DNA of 64,000 nt from Chthoniobacter flavus Ellin428 (GCF_000173075.1 NZ_ABVL01000002.1:186001-250000); one strand, 5' to 3'; counted from the first letter of the stretch, positions 37,287 through 46,805 are shown. Notes: generated by a model from the sequence alone, not told the origin. Program-made: numbers and translations.

Positions 37287-37772
37287 TCAATGCCAGAGCG
37301 CGGCGATGAAAAACCAACCGATCATCACCAGGCCGATGAAGACATTGGCGATGATGCCGGCGGTGGTGCCGACCACCGTGCCCCAAGTGGATTTCCCGGC
37401 GCGGACGAGTTCCTGGCCGGCAATCAATTCTCCCGCCAGCACGCCAATGACCGGCCCGAGCAATAATCCCAACGGAAAAAAGAACATGCCCACGATGGTG
37501 CCAATAAGCCCACCGAGCGCGCCCCAGCGGGTGGCGCCAAATTTCTTCGCCCCCAGCGAGCTGCTGGTGAAATCGAGCACGTGGGAGATGATGGTGAGCA
37601 CGAGCAAGCCGCCCAAAGTCCACCAGCCGACGCTATGCTCCTCGCCCAGAGCCACGCGGTGAATCACCGCAGCGGCGAAGATGATGGTCGTCCCCGGCAG
37701 CAATGGAATGACGATGCCGATCATGCCAATGATGAACAGGAAGATTGTGAGCGACCACCAGAGGACAGGCAT
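37287..37772 (-). CDS. DUF456 membrane protein
   Basis: This 161-residue protein has four or five hydrophobic segments and glycine zippers. The DUF456 pattern is visible: IGMIGIVIPLLPGTTIIFAAA near the N-terminus, a central LGAKKFGATRWGALGGLIGTIVG and the closing LGLLLGPVIGVLAGELI. Function is unknown; it is an inner-membrane protein found in many bacteria. It lies just beyond the inverted-repeat element. Confidence 0.88.
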   Translation of the reverse strand: MPVLWWSLTIFLFIIGMIGIVIPLLPGTTIIFAAAVIHRVALGEEHSVGWWTLGGLLVLTIISHVLDFTSSSLGAKKFGATRWGALGGLIGTIVGMFFFPLGLLLGPVIGVLAGELIAGQELVRAGKSTWGTVVGTTAGIIANVFIGLVMIGWFFIAALWH

Positions 37773-38099
37773 GAGGAAGTGAGTGGATCCGACTTGAAGT
37801 CAGTCTGGAATCGGACGCAACACACTTTCGGTGAAAATACCCACGAGGTCGATTCCACATTCCGTGACGTGGCCCAGATCGTAGAAGATTCATGCATGGA
37901 GCCGATTGAATGGGTGGCCAAGCACCGCGCCCGAATCCAGGTCCGCGGCAGCGAGTCAGCGACAAAACGAACCGCGGATTGACTTGCAGCGGCGTTACTG
38001 GGTTCATTGGCGTTTCGCGCCGCGGGCTCGCCATCACTGAAGAGTGCGCGCCCTGCGTTCGCTGAAATCCAACACCCAAATCCCAAACCCTCACATCCC
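37773..38099. other. 327-base region without a clear gene
   Basis: It lies between the starts of the divergent DUF456 and peroxiredoxin genes, so promoters for both are likely here, though no consensus was picked out with confidence. Its last ~35 bases (about 38065-38099) are A/C-rich (atccaacaccc..., aaatccc...) and look like one degenerate arm of the palindrome family found at 38931, 46764 and 58079. Confidence 0.4.
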
Positions 38100-38579
38100 A
38101 TGGCTCTCTCCGTCGGTACCAAAGCTCCCGATTTCACCCTCAAGTCCAAAGGCCCGGATGGCCTGCGCGACGTCGCCCTCAGCGCCAACCTCGGCAAGAA
38201 GAACACCGTGGTTCTTTTCTTTCCCCTCGCTTTCACCGGCGTCTGCACGCAGGAGATGTGCGACGTGACCGCGGGGCTGAAGGGTTATTCCGACCTGAAT
38301 GCGGACGTCATCGCCATCAGCGTCGACAGTCCCTTCGCCCAGGAAGCGTGGGCGCAGAAGAATAGCATCAGTATCACCATCGCCAGCGATCTGAACAAGA
38401 CGACGGCGAAGAATTACGAGGTTTTGCTCGATGATCTCATCGGTCTCGGCAGCGTGTCCGCGCGTGCCGCCTTCGTCATCGATAAAGCCGGTGTCATCCA
38501 ATATGCCGAGCAGACGCCGACGCCGAAGGAATTACCCAACTTCGAGGCCATCAAGGCCAAGCTCACCAGTTTGAACTAA
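38100..38579 (+). CDS. peroxiredoxin (AhpE/TSA-type redoxin)
   Basis: The ATG at 38100 (MALSVGTKAPDFTL) is chosen over the longer frame as it starts at the conserved redoxin N-terminus; the product is 159 residues. The peroxidatic cysteine is in FFPLAFTGVCTQEMC, with a second Cys four residues on that could act as a nearby resolving Cys. IDKAGVIQYAEQTPTPKELPNF closes the fold. It reduces peroxides in the cytoplasm with an unseen thiol donor. It is followed by a double hairpin. Confidence 0.9.
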   Translation: MALSVGTKAPDFTLKSKGPDGLRDVALSANLGKKNTVVLFFPLAFTGVCTQEMCDVTAGLKGYSDLNADVIAISVDSPFAQEAWAQKNSISITIASDLNKTTAKNYEVLLDDLIGLGSVSARAAFVIDKAGVIQYAEQTPTPKELPNFEAIKAKLTSLN

Positions 38580-38591
38580 CTAACAAAACGC

Positions 38592-38656
38592 GCCTTCGTG
38601 TTGAGCGAAGGCTCGTGGCTGCAGCGGTCCCGTTTCGGCGGGATCGCTGCAGCCGG
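38592..38656. terminator. tandem hairpins between convergent genes
   Basis: Two hairpins lie between the peroxiredoxin and DUF1328 stops: gccttcg/cgaaggc (38592-38612) and a 16-base stem ggctgcagcg-gtcccg / cgggat-cgctgcagcc with a six-base loop (38617-38654). There is no T-tract; it probably acts in both directions. Confidence 0.5.
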
Positions 38657-38663
38657 TTAAAAC

Positions 38664-38831
38664 CTAGGCGATTGGTCCGCGGCGTCCACCAATCAAGGAG
38701 ATGATGAACAGGACGAGGAAGATGACGAAGAGGATCTTGGCAATATAAGCCGCCGTGCCCGCCACGCCGACGAATCCGAGGAGGCCGGCCACGAGCGCGA
38801 TGATTAGGAAAACAATAGCGTAGTGAAGCAT
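38664..38831 (-). CDS. DUF1328 small membrane protein
   Basis: From the ATG at 38831 the product is 55 residues: two membrane helices ([19 protein letters not shown] and [17 protein letters not shown]) with a short turn and the GRRGPIA tail. This is the DUF1328 (YtjA-type) family pattern. The function is unknown; it is often induced by stress. The longer frame from 39125 is not used because it runs through a palindromic repeat. Confidence 0.88.
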   Translation of the reverse strand: MLHYAIVFLIIALVAGLLGFVGVAGTAAYIAKILFVIFLVLFIISLIGGRRGPIA

Positions 38832-38930
38832 AGGAGTGATCTTTCTATCTATTGCATCGCTGACCCCGGGGGCGGCGCGCGTATGGGGGCCGTAGGAAGG
38901 CCTTCGGCCTAAACATCCAACGGCGAAAGG

Positions 38931-39016
38931 CAGAACACCCAACACCCAACGTCCAATGGCGCAAGCGACGTGCGGCTGTGCCTCTCCCATTGGACGTTCG
39001 ATGTTGGATGTTCTGC
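38931..39016. repeat. palindromic aacatcc element, copy A
   Basis: Arms at 38931-38959 and 38988-39016 pair as a cagaaca...caatgg inverted repeat with three mismatches in 29 bases and a 28-base centre (cgcaagcgacg...). It belongs to the same family as copies at 46764 and 58079. It lies upstream of the DUF1328 gene and of the VanW fusion gene. Confidence 0.85.
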
Positions 39017-39085
39017 ATTTAAACTTTCCGTTAACACAAATTTCCTGAAAGAAGCCGTGCGTTTCGCCGTATTCCTCAAAAGCCG

Positions 39086-40882
39086 ATGTCATCACCATCC
39101 GCCCATCCAATCGTCGAACGCCCACGCGAAGCGCTGCCCTCGCGCGGCGCGGCGCTGTTATTTCGCCTGAAAGCGACCTGCTTTCAGGCCTGGCGCGGCT
39201 GGAGTGATCTCACGGGTGATGGGCCGCGGCGACATCCGAAGGGCGAGCAACTCGCGCGGACGCCGATCGTCGGCACGCAATCCGGCGACATTTGGTTTGA
39301 GACCACTGTGGCGTCGGAGAAGCGCCTGCAGTTTGGCAAAGTGCAGAATCTACGTGTTTCGGCGGCAACCTTTCACGGAACGGAAGTGCCGGCCAATCGC
39401 GTGTGGAGTTTCTGGCGGCAACTCGGCCGCACCACAGCGCGCAAGGGTTTCGCCGTCGGCCGCGAGTTGCGCGAAGGCTGTCTCATTCCCACGCTGGGCG
39501 GCGGCCTGTGCCAGCTCTCCGGCGCGATTTACAATGCGGCGCTGGAGGCCGGTCTCGAGATCGTGGAGCGTCATGCGCACAGTCATCCGGGCGTGGGCAA
39601 TCTCGCCGCGGTCGGACGCGATGCGACGGTTTTCTGGAACTATGTGGACTTGCGCTTGCGCGCGCCCTTTCCGTGGCGTCTGGAGGTGGAACTCAGCAGC
39701 ACGCGGCTCACGGTGCGCATTCGCAGCACGAAGAAGGAAGTGCCCGACCGCCTCGCGCCGACCCGCGGCGGACGCGCCTCGCTGACGACGGCGGCGCAGC
39801 CGGGCAGTTGTGCCAGTTGCGGAGTAGCGGCGTGCTTTCGCCATCTCAAGCCGGACACGGACGACAATCCCGGTCGGACCGCGTGGGTGGTCGATGAATG
39901 GTGGCCCGAATGGGCCTCGCACCTGGCGCAGCTCGAGTCCCCCGCCGATCTCTTGCTGCGCCCGCTCGATGGCTATCGCTGGCGCAAGCCGAACTACGCG
40001 TGGGACGTCGCGGCGTTCAGATCCGCCCAGAGCGCGACGCTGCTCACGTTGCGACGCGCCTGGTCCACGCGGCGGCTGCGTGAGCAGGGCGCCGAGCGGC
40101 AACGGGCGTTGCTGGCCTGGGATGAACGTTTGGCTCGGCATTATGCGCGGCAATTGCAGCCTGAGCATACGCACCTCGTCGTGGCGCAGAATCTCCTGCC
40201 CTTCCTCTGGCATGAAGGTGTGCTCGGCGGGCGCACGTTTGATGTCCTCATGGTGCGCATGCCGATTCAAGAATTGCAGGCGCAACTCGATCTCGCGGCG
40301 CGGTTGCACCCGGATTCGACCACTTGCGCTGACTTTCGCGCGCCGAAGTGGCTGGGCGACGCGGAAGCGCAAGCGCTGGCCGCGGCCGAGCATTGGATCA
40401 CGCCGCATCGGGCGATTGCCGATCTTTCGAGTCAGCGTGCCATTGCGCTTCCATGGAAGATGCCGGCGGCTTCGAAAGCGGAAAGTGGGAATGCAAAACG
40501 CGTCGTCTTCCCCGCCTCCACGCTCGGTCGCAAAGGGGCTTACGAATTGCGCGAGGCTGCGCGTGCCCTCGACCTCGAACTCGTCTGCCTCGGCGGAATC
40601 ATCGAGCGCCCCGATTTTTGGAGTGGCATCAAACTGGGTGTCGCATCCTCCGCATCATGGTTCGACGGTGCAGCGGCGGTGGTGCTGCCCGCGTTCGTCG
40701 AGCATCGCCCGAGGCGATTGCTCACCGCGATCAGTGCTGGCGTGCCGGTCATCGCGACACCGCAATGTGGCCTCGGCTCCATGCCCGGCGTAACCGAAGT
40801 CCCCGCGGGAGATGCCGCCGCGCTCGCGGAAGCATTGAGAAACATCCTGAGCAGGAGCCAGCACGAAGCAGCGGCGCGATAA
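39086..40882 (+). CDS. VanW domain fused to glycosyltransferase-like domain
   Basis: This 598-residue protein has an N-terminal VanW domain (about residues 70-230): [19 protein letters not shown], then the characteristic [19 protein letters not shown] and [10 protein letters not shown] Cys-rich linker (about 233-250) with [10 protein letters not shown] follows, and then a C-terminal part (about 340-598) with a GT-B-like pattern: [27 protein letters not shown], and the late [19 protein letters not shown] donor-site-like helix. VanW is linked to vancomycin resistance clusters but has no known activity. The fusion suggests action on a glycan. No membrane segment is seen. Confidence 0.8.
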   Translation: MSSPSAHPIVERPREALPSRGAALLFRLKATCFQAWRGWSDLTGDGPRRHPKGEQLARTPIVGTQSGDIWFETTVASEKRLQFGKVQNLRVSAATFHGTEVPANRVWSFWRQLGRTTARKGFAVGRELREGCLIPTLGGGLCQLSGAIYNAALEAGLEIVERHAHSHPGVGNLAAVGRDATVFWNYVDLRLRAPFPWRLEVELSSTRLTVRIRSTKKEVPDRLAPTRGGRASLTTAAQPGSCASCGVAACFRHLKPDTDDNPGRTAWVVDEWWPEWASHLAQLESPADLLLRPLDGYRWRKPNYAWDVAAFRSAQSATLLTLRRAWSTRRLREQGAERQRALLAWDERLARHYARQLQPEHTHLVVAQNLLPFLWHEGVLGGRTFDVLMVRMPIQELQAQLDLAARLHPDSTTCADFRAPKWLGDAEAQALAAAEHWITPHRAIADLSSQRAIALPWKMPAASKAESGNAKRVVFPASTLGRKGAYELREAARALDLELVCLGGIIERPDFWSGIKLGVASSASWFDGAAAVVLPAFVEHRPRRLLTAISAGVPVIATPQCGLGSMPGVTEVPAGDAAALAEALRNILSRSQHEAAAR

Positions 40883-41054
40883 TCGGAGGGATGCGCTCCT
40901 GCGCGTTCCCCATTTAGGTTGGATTCGCGAACTACCTTTGGCGAGGCACGGCGCGGCAGCGTTTTGGAGTGAACGCAAGCGTCAATGGCTCACTTTTCCG
41001 AATTCGGAAACTCAACCTTAAAATGGGGAACGCGCAGGAGCGCATCCCTCCGAT
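40882..41054. mobile_element. MITE-like element with 40-base inverted ends
   Basis: Arms 40882-40921 and 41013-41054 are inverted copies with essentially no mismatch across 35 bases (atcggagggatgcgctcc...) and one small gap. The 91-base centre contains a ttccgaattcggaa palindrome. It has no gene. The left end begins at the last base of the VanW-gene stop codon and the right end is 20 bases from the lspA stop, so it may have been inserted between convergent genes and can act as a terminator hairpin. Confidence 0.8.
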
Positions 41055-41074
41055 GGTCGCTCTCGCGCGTTTAC

Positions 41075-41590
41075 CTATTTCCCGTCGCTCTTGCTCGCTT
41101 CGTCCGGCGATTCCTGCGGCGTAGCGGCCTCTGGCTTGCGGTCAAACATCGCGGAAATGATGAACAGCCCAGTAGCGATGCAAATGCAGCTATCGGCAAC
41201 ATTGAACGCCGGCCACGGATCCGCATAACGCACGTGCAGATTGAAGAGCAAAAAATCGACGACGTGGCCGTGGACGATCCGGTCAGTGAGATTTCCGAGG
41301 ATGCCGGCGCAGAGCAAGGCTGAAGCCCAGCGTGACGGCCGATCCTTGAAGGCACCCTTTTTGTAGAACACCAGCAGCGCGACCAATGCGACGATGGAAA
41401 TCAGGATGAAGAAGGTGTTTTTCCCGGTGAGCGCGCTGAAAGCCGCGCCGGTGTTCGAGTAGTAGACGAGATCGAAGAAATTCGAGATCACCGTCCGCTG
41501 TTCGTGCAGCTCGAAGTGATTCACGATCCACAGCTTGGTGGCCTGATCGAGCGCGTAGAGCGGCAGAGCGATGGAAGCGAGGAATTTCAC
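41075..41590 (-). CDS. lspA: lipoprotein signal peptidase (signal peptidase II)
   Basis: It cleaves the signal peptide of prolipoproteins in the inner membrane. The GTG at 41590 (VKFLASIALPLYALDQ) is chosen; it overlaps the ileS stop as GTGA, which implies coupling. The 171-residue product has the four usual membrane segments, the N-terminal LDQATK motif, and both catalytic-Asp motifs, GNLTDRIVHGHVVDF and FNVADS. The C-terminal tail is charged. The ileS-lspA order is common in bacteria. Confidence 0.93.
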   Translation of the reverse strand: MKFLASIALPLYALDQATKLWIVNHFELHEQRTVISNFFDLVYYSNTGAAFSALTGKNTFFILISIVALVALLVFYKKGAFKDRPSRWASALLCAGILGNLTDRIVHGHVVDFLLFNLHVRYADPWPAFNVADSCICIATGLFIISAMFDRKPEAATPQESPDEASKSDGK

Positions 41591-44397
41591 GAGACCACCG
41601 TCTTTTTGGCGACGTCTTCCACCACGTCCGCGCAGCGTTCGCACAACTCGGGATGCGCCGGCCTGGCACCGACGTCTTTCCGATGCCGCCAGCAACGCGC
41701 ACACTTCTGTCGCGTGGTGCGGATGACTCGGGCGCTATTTTCGCCGCCCACGGCGATGGTGAGGTCACTGAGGATGAAGAGTTCTTCGAGTTCGGCTTCA
41801 CGGCCGTTGAGTTGATCGTAGAGCGACTGGTCGGCGATCTGCAGGGTGACGGCGCCTTCGAGGGCGTTGCCGATCAATTTCTCCGCGCGAGCGCCTTCCA
41901 CCGCCTGGCCGATCTTGCCGCGCAGGCCGAGCAACTGCTCCATCTGCGCTTCGAGCGCGGTGTCGCGCAGCACCGCATCCGGCTCGGGGAATTGCTCCAG
42001 ATGCACGGAGGTTTTCCGGCCCGCAAATTGCCAGGCCTCATCCGCGGTGAAGACGAGGATCGGCGCGAGGAGGCGCGCAAGGCTATCGAGCACACGAGCC
42101 ATCACCGTCTGCGTGACGCGGCGGCGTGGGCTGTTCGCGGCGTCGCAGTAAAGGCGGTCCTTGGTGATGTCGACATAGAGCGCGCTGATGTCGACAGTCA
42201 CGAATTGATTCAACGTCTGGAAAACCTTGCGGAAATCGTATTCCGCATACGCCTTGCGGCAGGTCTCGGTGACTTCCTGCAAGCGTGAGAGCACCCAACG
42301 GTCGATGATCGTGCCGCGGATGGCTTCGCCGGAAGGGCCGCGCGTCCATGCCGCCACACCGCCGGTCTCGCCGAGTGGACGAAACTCCACGGCATGCTGC
42401 GCGGAGTCGAAGTCGAAGAGATTCGCCAGAAGGATGCGTAGGATGTTGCGGAAGCTGCGATAGGCATCGGTGAGTCCCTTGAAACTCTCTTCGGAGAACG
42501 GCACCTCGTTCTGGTAGTCGACGCTCGATGCCCAGAGGCGGACAATGTCGGCGCCGTATTTACCGACGAAATGCTCGGCATTCATCGGCTTCGCATAGGT
42601 GCCCTGCTCGGACTTCGAGACCTTCTTGCGCGAGTCCTTGTCGACCACGAAGCCGTGCGTGATCACAGACTTGTACGGCGCCTGGCCGTAAAGCGCGATG
42701 CTCGTCATGAGCGACGACTGGAACCAGCCGCGATGCTGGTCGGTCGCTTCGATGTAGACGTCCGCGATCGGCGAACCGCCGAGTTCAGGACGCTTCGCCG
42801 TGACGGCGGTATGCGAGACGCCGGAATCGATCCACACGTCGAGCGTGTCGCTGCGGCGCGTGGTGCCGGCCGGCAGACCGAGCATCTGCGCCCATTCGGC
42901 GTCGTTCTTCTCAAACCAAAGGTTTGTCCCGTGTTGATCAACGAGGTCAGCCACCTTGCGGGCGAGCGCGGCGTCGAGGATCGGCTGGCCGCTGGCGTCG
43001 TAAAAGACCGGAAGCGGCACACCCCAAGTGCGCTGGCGCGAGATGCACCAGTCCGGGCGCGACTCGACGGTGCCGTAGATGCGGTTGCGGCCCCAATGCG
43101 GAAGCCACGTCACGCCATCGATGGCCTTGAGCGCATCGGCGCGCAGCGCGTCGATCTTGATGAAGAATTGTTCCACCGCACGGAAGACGACGGGCGTCTT
43201 CGAGCGCCAGCAATGGGGATAGCTGTGCAGGTATTTCTGTTCGCCGAGCAGTGCCTTGATCGAGCGCAGGTGCGCGACGACGTCAGCATTCGCGTCGAAG
43301 ACGTATTTGCCGGTCCATGCGGGCATGCCGGCTTCTTCGGTCAGCTTGCCCGCATCGTCCACGGGCGAAAGGATCGGCAGGCCGTGCTGCTTGCCCGCGA
43401 TGTAGTCGTCCGCGCCGTGACCGGGCGCCACGTGCACCTGGCCAGTGCCGCTATCCATGGTCACGAAATCGGCGGTGATGATGCGCGACTTGCGATCGAG
43501 GAAAGGATGCTGCGCTTCGAGCCCGGCGAGTTGCTCGCCGGTGACGGTGGCGACTTCGCCGTAAACTTGCAGTTCCGCCTCTCTGGTGAAGCTTTCGAGC
43601 AACGGACGCGCCACGAAGAAGTCCTCCGCCCAGCCATCGCGGCCGAGCGTCACGAGCACGTATTCCTGCTTCGCGGAGACGGCAATGGCGACATTGGCCG
43701 GGAGCGTCCAGGGCGTCGTCGTCCAGATCACCATGTTCGCTTTGCCGGCGAGGTCGCCGGTGACGAGCGGGAACTTGACGTAGATCGCCGGGTCCGTGCG
43801 GTCGGCGTATTCCACCTCCGCTTCGGCGAGCGCGGTCTGCGCACCGGTGCTCCAGTAGACGGGTTTCTTCGATTGATAGACGAGGCCCTTCTCCACGAAC
43901 TTCGCAAAGGCGCGGATGATCTCGGCCTCATAGCCGTGCGCGAGCGTGAGATACGGGTCGGCCCAGGTGCCGAAGACGCCGAGACGCTTGAATTGGCCGC
44001 GCTGGATGTCGATGAATTTACGGGCGTATTCCTCGCTCTTGCGGCGCACTTCTACGGGTGAAAGACCGCGCGATTCCTTCACCACCTTGAATTCGATCGG
44101 CAAGCCGTGGCAGTCCCAGCCCGGCACAAACGGTGCACGGAAGCCGGCCATGGTCTTCGATTTTACGATGAGGTCCTTGAGCACTTTGTTCAACGCCGTG
44201 CCCATGTGGACATCGCCGTTGGCAAAGGGCGGACCGTCGTGCAAGACGAACAGCGGTGCGTCTTTACGTGTGTCCTGAATCTGCCCGTAGAGCCCCTGCT
44301 CTTCCCAAATTTTCAGCCGCTCCGGCTCGCGGGTGACGAGGTCTGCCTTCATCGGGAAATCCGTCTTCGGCAGGTGGAGGGTATCTTTGTAATTCAT
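41587..44397 (-). CDS. ileS: isoleucine-tRNA ligase
   Basis: This 936-residue class I synthetase charges tRNA-Ile. The HIGH-type motif is H64MGT in DGPPFANGDVHMGTALN; the KMSKS-type motif is KVSKS in SRKKVSKSEQGTY. The editing domain lies between, and WIDSGVSH plus PDWCISRQRTWGVPLPV mark the catalytic half. A C-terminal zinc finger (CARCWRH...CERCADVV) is present, as in the bacterial type-1 enzyme. Start ATG at 44397. Overlaps lspA by 4 bases. Confidence 0.97.
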   Translation of the reverse strand: MNYKDTLHLPKTDFPMKADLVTREPERLKIWEEQGLYGQIQDTRKDAPLFVLHDGPPFANGDVHMGTALNKVLKDLIVKSKTMAGFRAPFVPGWDCHGLPIEFKVVKESRGLSPVEVRRKSEEYARKFIDIQRGQFKRLGVFGTWADPYLTLAHGYEAEIIRAFAKFVEKGLVYQSKKPVYWSTGAQTALAEAEVEYADRTDPAIYVKFPLVTGDLAGKANMVIWTTTPWTLPANVAIAVSAKQEYVLVTLGRDGWAEDFFVARPLLESFTREAELQVYGEVATVTGEQLAGLEAQHPFLDRKSRIITADFVTMDSGTGQVHVAPGHGADDYIAGKQHGLPILSPVDDAGKLTEEAGMPAWTGKYVFDANADVVAHLRSIKALLGEQKYLHSYPHCWRSKTPVVFRAVEQFFIKIDALRADALKAIDGVTWLPHWGRNRIYGTVESRPDWCISRQRTWGVPLPVFYDASGQPILDAALARKVADLVDQHGTNLWFEKNDAEWAQMLGLPAGTTRRSDTLDVWIDSGVSHTAVTAKRPELGGSPIADVYIEATDQHRGWFQSSLMTSIALYGQAPYKSVITHGFVVDKDSRKKVSKSEQGTYAKPMNAEHFVGKYGADIVRLWASSVDYQNEVPFSEESFKGLTDAYRSFRNILRILLANLFDFDSAQHAVEFRPLGETGGVAAWTRGPSGEAIRGTIIDRWVLSRLQEVTETCRKAYAEYDFRKVFQTLNQFVTVDISALYVDITKDRLYCDAANSPRRRVTQTVMARVLDSLARLLAPILVFTADEAWQFAGRKTSVHLEQFPEPDAVLRDTALEAQMEQLLGLRGKIGQAVEGARAEKLIGNALEGAVTLQIADQSLYDQLNGREAELEELFILSDLTIAVGGENSARVIRTTRQKCARCWRHRKDVGARPAHPELCERCADVVEDVAKKTVVS

Positions 44398-44573
44398 TGG
44401 CGGCGGTAGAAAAGGGCGGCGAGCCTACGCGTGCGCGGCGTGGCGGTCAATGGGCGTGGTGGCACACTGGCGTAGAACCCGAAAATTCCCCCCGGAACGC
44501 CACTGAATCATCCTATTGTGGCTGAATTCGCCGCAATTCCGGTTGTTTTGGAGCCAATATTGGATTTGATTGT

Positions 44574-45044
44574 GTGGAACAATTTTTTGTCTGCATGGAA
44601 CAAAAACTACCGACACCAGGCCCCTTTATTTCCATCGATTCCACGGTCGAGATTGAAGCTCCGATCGGGGAAGTCTTTGAGCGGTGGTGTCGCGTAGAGG
44701 AATTTCCCTCTTTCATGGAAGGCGTGCGGGAGATTCGTTGGCTGGACGAGAAGAAATTCAGCCTGAAATCCGAAAACGACGGAGAATTTTACCACTCGCT
44801 GTGCGAGCTGACGTTGCGCATTCCGGAGCGCCGCATGGCTTGGCGGACCATTGATGGTCCGGACTGTTCAGGCGTGGCGTGTTTCCAATTGGCTGCTGCC
44901 GGGCGGACAGAAGTGACTCTGAAAATGCGCTACAACCCAGAAACGGGCTGGCACAACCAGAAGCAGGTCCGGGAGCGGCTGCAGCGGAATATGGAGCGCT
45001 TCAAGGCGCTGGTGGAAGCAGGCAAGACGATCAAGGCCAACTAA
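44574..45044 (+). CDS. SRPBCC (polyketide cyclase/dehydrase-like) protein
   Basis: The frame starts with GTG at 44574; the ATG at 44595 would give 149 residues and is equally possible. The fold marks are VEIEAPIGEVFERWCRVEEFPSF near the N-terminus, VREIRWLDEKKF in the middle and the long C-terminal helix (RERLQRNMERFKALVE). This is the SRPBCC/START-like helix-grip fold, which binds hydrophobic ligands. The C-terminal QRNMERFKALVE resembles the 'coenzyme Q-binding/cyclase' group. No ligand can be assigned. Confidence 0.85.
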   Translation: MEQFFVCMEQKLPTPGPFISIDSTVEIEAPIGEVFERWCRVEEFPSFMEGVREIRWLDEKKFSLKSENDGEFYHSLCELTLRIPERRMAWRTIDGPDCSGVACFQLAAAGRTEVTLKMRYNPETGWHNQKQVRERLQRNMERFKALVEAGKTIKAN

Positions 45045-45065
45045 CCACGGTGCCACGGGCGGCGC

Positions 45066-45666
45066 TTACCACACCCCTTCTTTGGAGTAGGGCCGAGTCC
45101 AAAGGGCGACAGTGAGCAGGACCGCCTTGGTCCACGCGCGGTGCATTTTCTCGATTTGCGCGCCGGAATGGCCGCGCTTGCCGAGGAAATCCCGGGTCGT
45201 AGTTACGACCGGCGCCACGAATCCCACGAGATAACGCAGCGGAACCACGGGCGGTGTTTCCGCATGATCGGTCTGGTTTTTTTTTCTCGGGCAGATGCCG
45301 CAGGGCGATCTCTTCCTGGTAATCCAGCCACGCCTGATCGAAGGGCCGCGTGCAGAGGTCAACGACCCACTGCACGAAACGTCGCTTCACCGCTGCCTTG
45401 TAGCGATCATCGGGCTTTCCATCGGGACCGAAAAATACTCGGGCGAGATATTCCTGTGCCCCGATTCGCTCGCGCCAGACGTTGACCATCGCCTCCGCCT
45501 GATCGGACAGCACTTCACCAGCCATCTTCAGGTAGCGCTCATCCTCCTCGGTGAAATCCGCCGTCGCTTTTAACTGAGCGAATTCCTCCATGCTTACGGG
45601 CGAAACGGCCACACGGTGGGTGCCATAGTCGTATCCCGGGATGTCTGCTGCGGTGCGCTGTTTCAT
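45066..45666 (-). CDS. protoglobin (single-domain globin), frameshifted at a poly-A tract
   Basis: The first block (ATG 45666 to about 45286) reads IPGYDYGTHRVAVSP, LDYQEEIALRHLPEKK; the second, in the next frame, reads KNQTDHAETPPVVPLRYLVGF and ends at 45066. Together they align by eye to the Methanosarcina protoglobin: IPGY.YG, FTEEDERYLKMAGEVL, DQAWLDYQ.EI.LRH with the proximal haem His, then KKNQTD and WTRPY. The shift lies at a run of nine As in coding sense (45277-45285); eight would restore frame. Protoglobins bind O2, NO or CO and may sense or detoxify. About 199 residues after correction. Confidence 0.85.
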
Positions 45667-45761
45667 GATCTACCGGCTTCGTTCTTCTCTGCGCCTCCGG
45701 TTGCATGATTGTACCGTTGCGTTTGCGTCGCGACGAGTGGTGAGGCAGAGTCGCCGCCCGC

Positions 45762-46805
45762 ATGAGCGCCATCGAGACCAAGGAACTGACGAAAGTTTAT
45801 CGCACCTACAAGAAGGCGCCGGGGCTATGGGGCGCCGTAAAGGGGCTCGGCAAGCGTGACTACCAGGAAGTGCGCGCGGCGGATGGGGTGACGTTTTCCA
45901 TCGAGGAAGGAGAATTTGTCGGCTTTCTCGGCCCGAATGGCGCGGGCAAGACCACCGTGCTGAAGATGCTCTCCGGGCTGCTCAATCCCACCTCGGGCAC
46001 GGCCCAGGTGCTGGGTTTCACCCCTTGGGAGCGCAAGGACGCGATGAAGCGCCAATTCTCCCTGCTCATGGGCCAGAAGAATGCGCTCTGGTGGGATCTA
46101 CCGGCGCGGGAATCGCTGGAGCTGAACCGCGCCATCTACGGCATCGAACGGGGGAGCTTTACGAAGATCGTCGGCGAACTTACGGAGTTGCTCGATTGCG
46201 CCGACAAGCTCGACGTGATGGTCCGCGAACTTTCGCTCGGCGAGCGCATGAAGATGGAGCTCATCGCTGCGCTGCTGCACTCGCCGCGTGTCCTTTTCCT
46301 CGATGAGCCGACCATCGGCCTCGACGTAACTTCGCAGAAAAAGGTTCGCGAATTCCTCCGCCACTACAATGGAGATCGAAAGATCGTGACGATGCTCACG
46401 AGCCACTACATGCAGGACATCGAGGAACTGTGCGCCCGCGTCATCATCATCGACAACGGCCGCATTTTCTTCGATGGCCCGCTGAGCGCTATCATCGACC
46501 GTTTCGCCACGCACAAGATCGTCGGCCTCTCCTTCGCCAACGGCGTGGACTGCGACTTCGCCGGCCTCGGCGAAATCGTCGAGCGCACTCCGGGCAGCAT
46601 CCGGCTCAAGGTCCCGCGCGGCAAGGTCGCGGAGACCTGCCGCGAGGTGCTTGGCGCGTGCAAGGTGACCGACCTCAATGTTGAGGAACCGCCGGTCGAA
46701 GAAGTGATCCGGCAACTCTTCCACGAACAGGAAGGCGTTACTGCGGGAAAAATATCCCAGGGGAAAACATCCAACACTCAACATCCAACACCCAACATCC
46801 AATGA
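45762..46805 (+). CDS. ABC transporter ATP-binding protein, ABC-2 type, tail encoded by a repeat
   Basis: This 347-residue ATPase has Walker A GPNGAGKT, signature ELSLGERMK, Walker B VLFLDEPTIGLD and the H-loop MLTSHYMQD. The YKKAPGLWGAVKGL insertion before the ATPase core marks the ABC-2 exporter (daunorubicin/NodI-type) class, which normally is followed by membrane permease genes; here DUF1015 follows. The last ~14 codons (SNTQHPTPNIQ) are made from the left arm of palindromic element B, so the natural C-terminus probably ended earlier, near EQEGVTAGK. Confidence 0.88.
   Translation: MSAIETKELTKVYRTYKKAPGLWGAVKGLGKRDYQEVRAADGVTFSIEEGEFVGFLGPNGAGKTTVLKMLSGLLNPTSGTAQVLGFTPWERKDAMKRQFSLLMGQKNALWWDLPARESLELNRAIYGIERGSFTKIVGELTELLDCADKLDVMVRELSLGERMKMELIAALLHSPRVLFLDEPTIGLDVTSQKKVREFLRHYNGDRKIVTMLTSHYMQDIEELCARVIIIDNGRIFFDGPLSAIIDRFATHKIVGLSFANGVDCDFAGLGEIVERTPGSIRLKVPRGKVAETCREVLGACKVTDLNVEEPPVEEVIRQLFHEQEGVTAGKISQGKTSNTQHPTPNIQ

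Noticed and set aside
42571..44061. A 496-residue open frame on the plus strand
   Set aside because: Antisense to ileS.
45277..45285. Programmed ribosomal frameshift at the protoglobin A9 run as the main reading
   Set aside because: Other genes here show similar single-base shifts without slippery runs, so sequence error is simpler; kept as an alternative.
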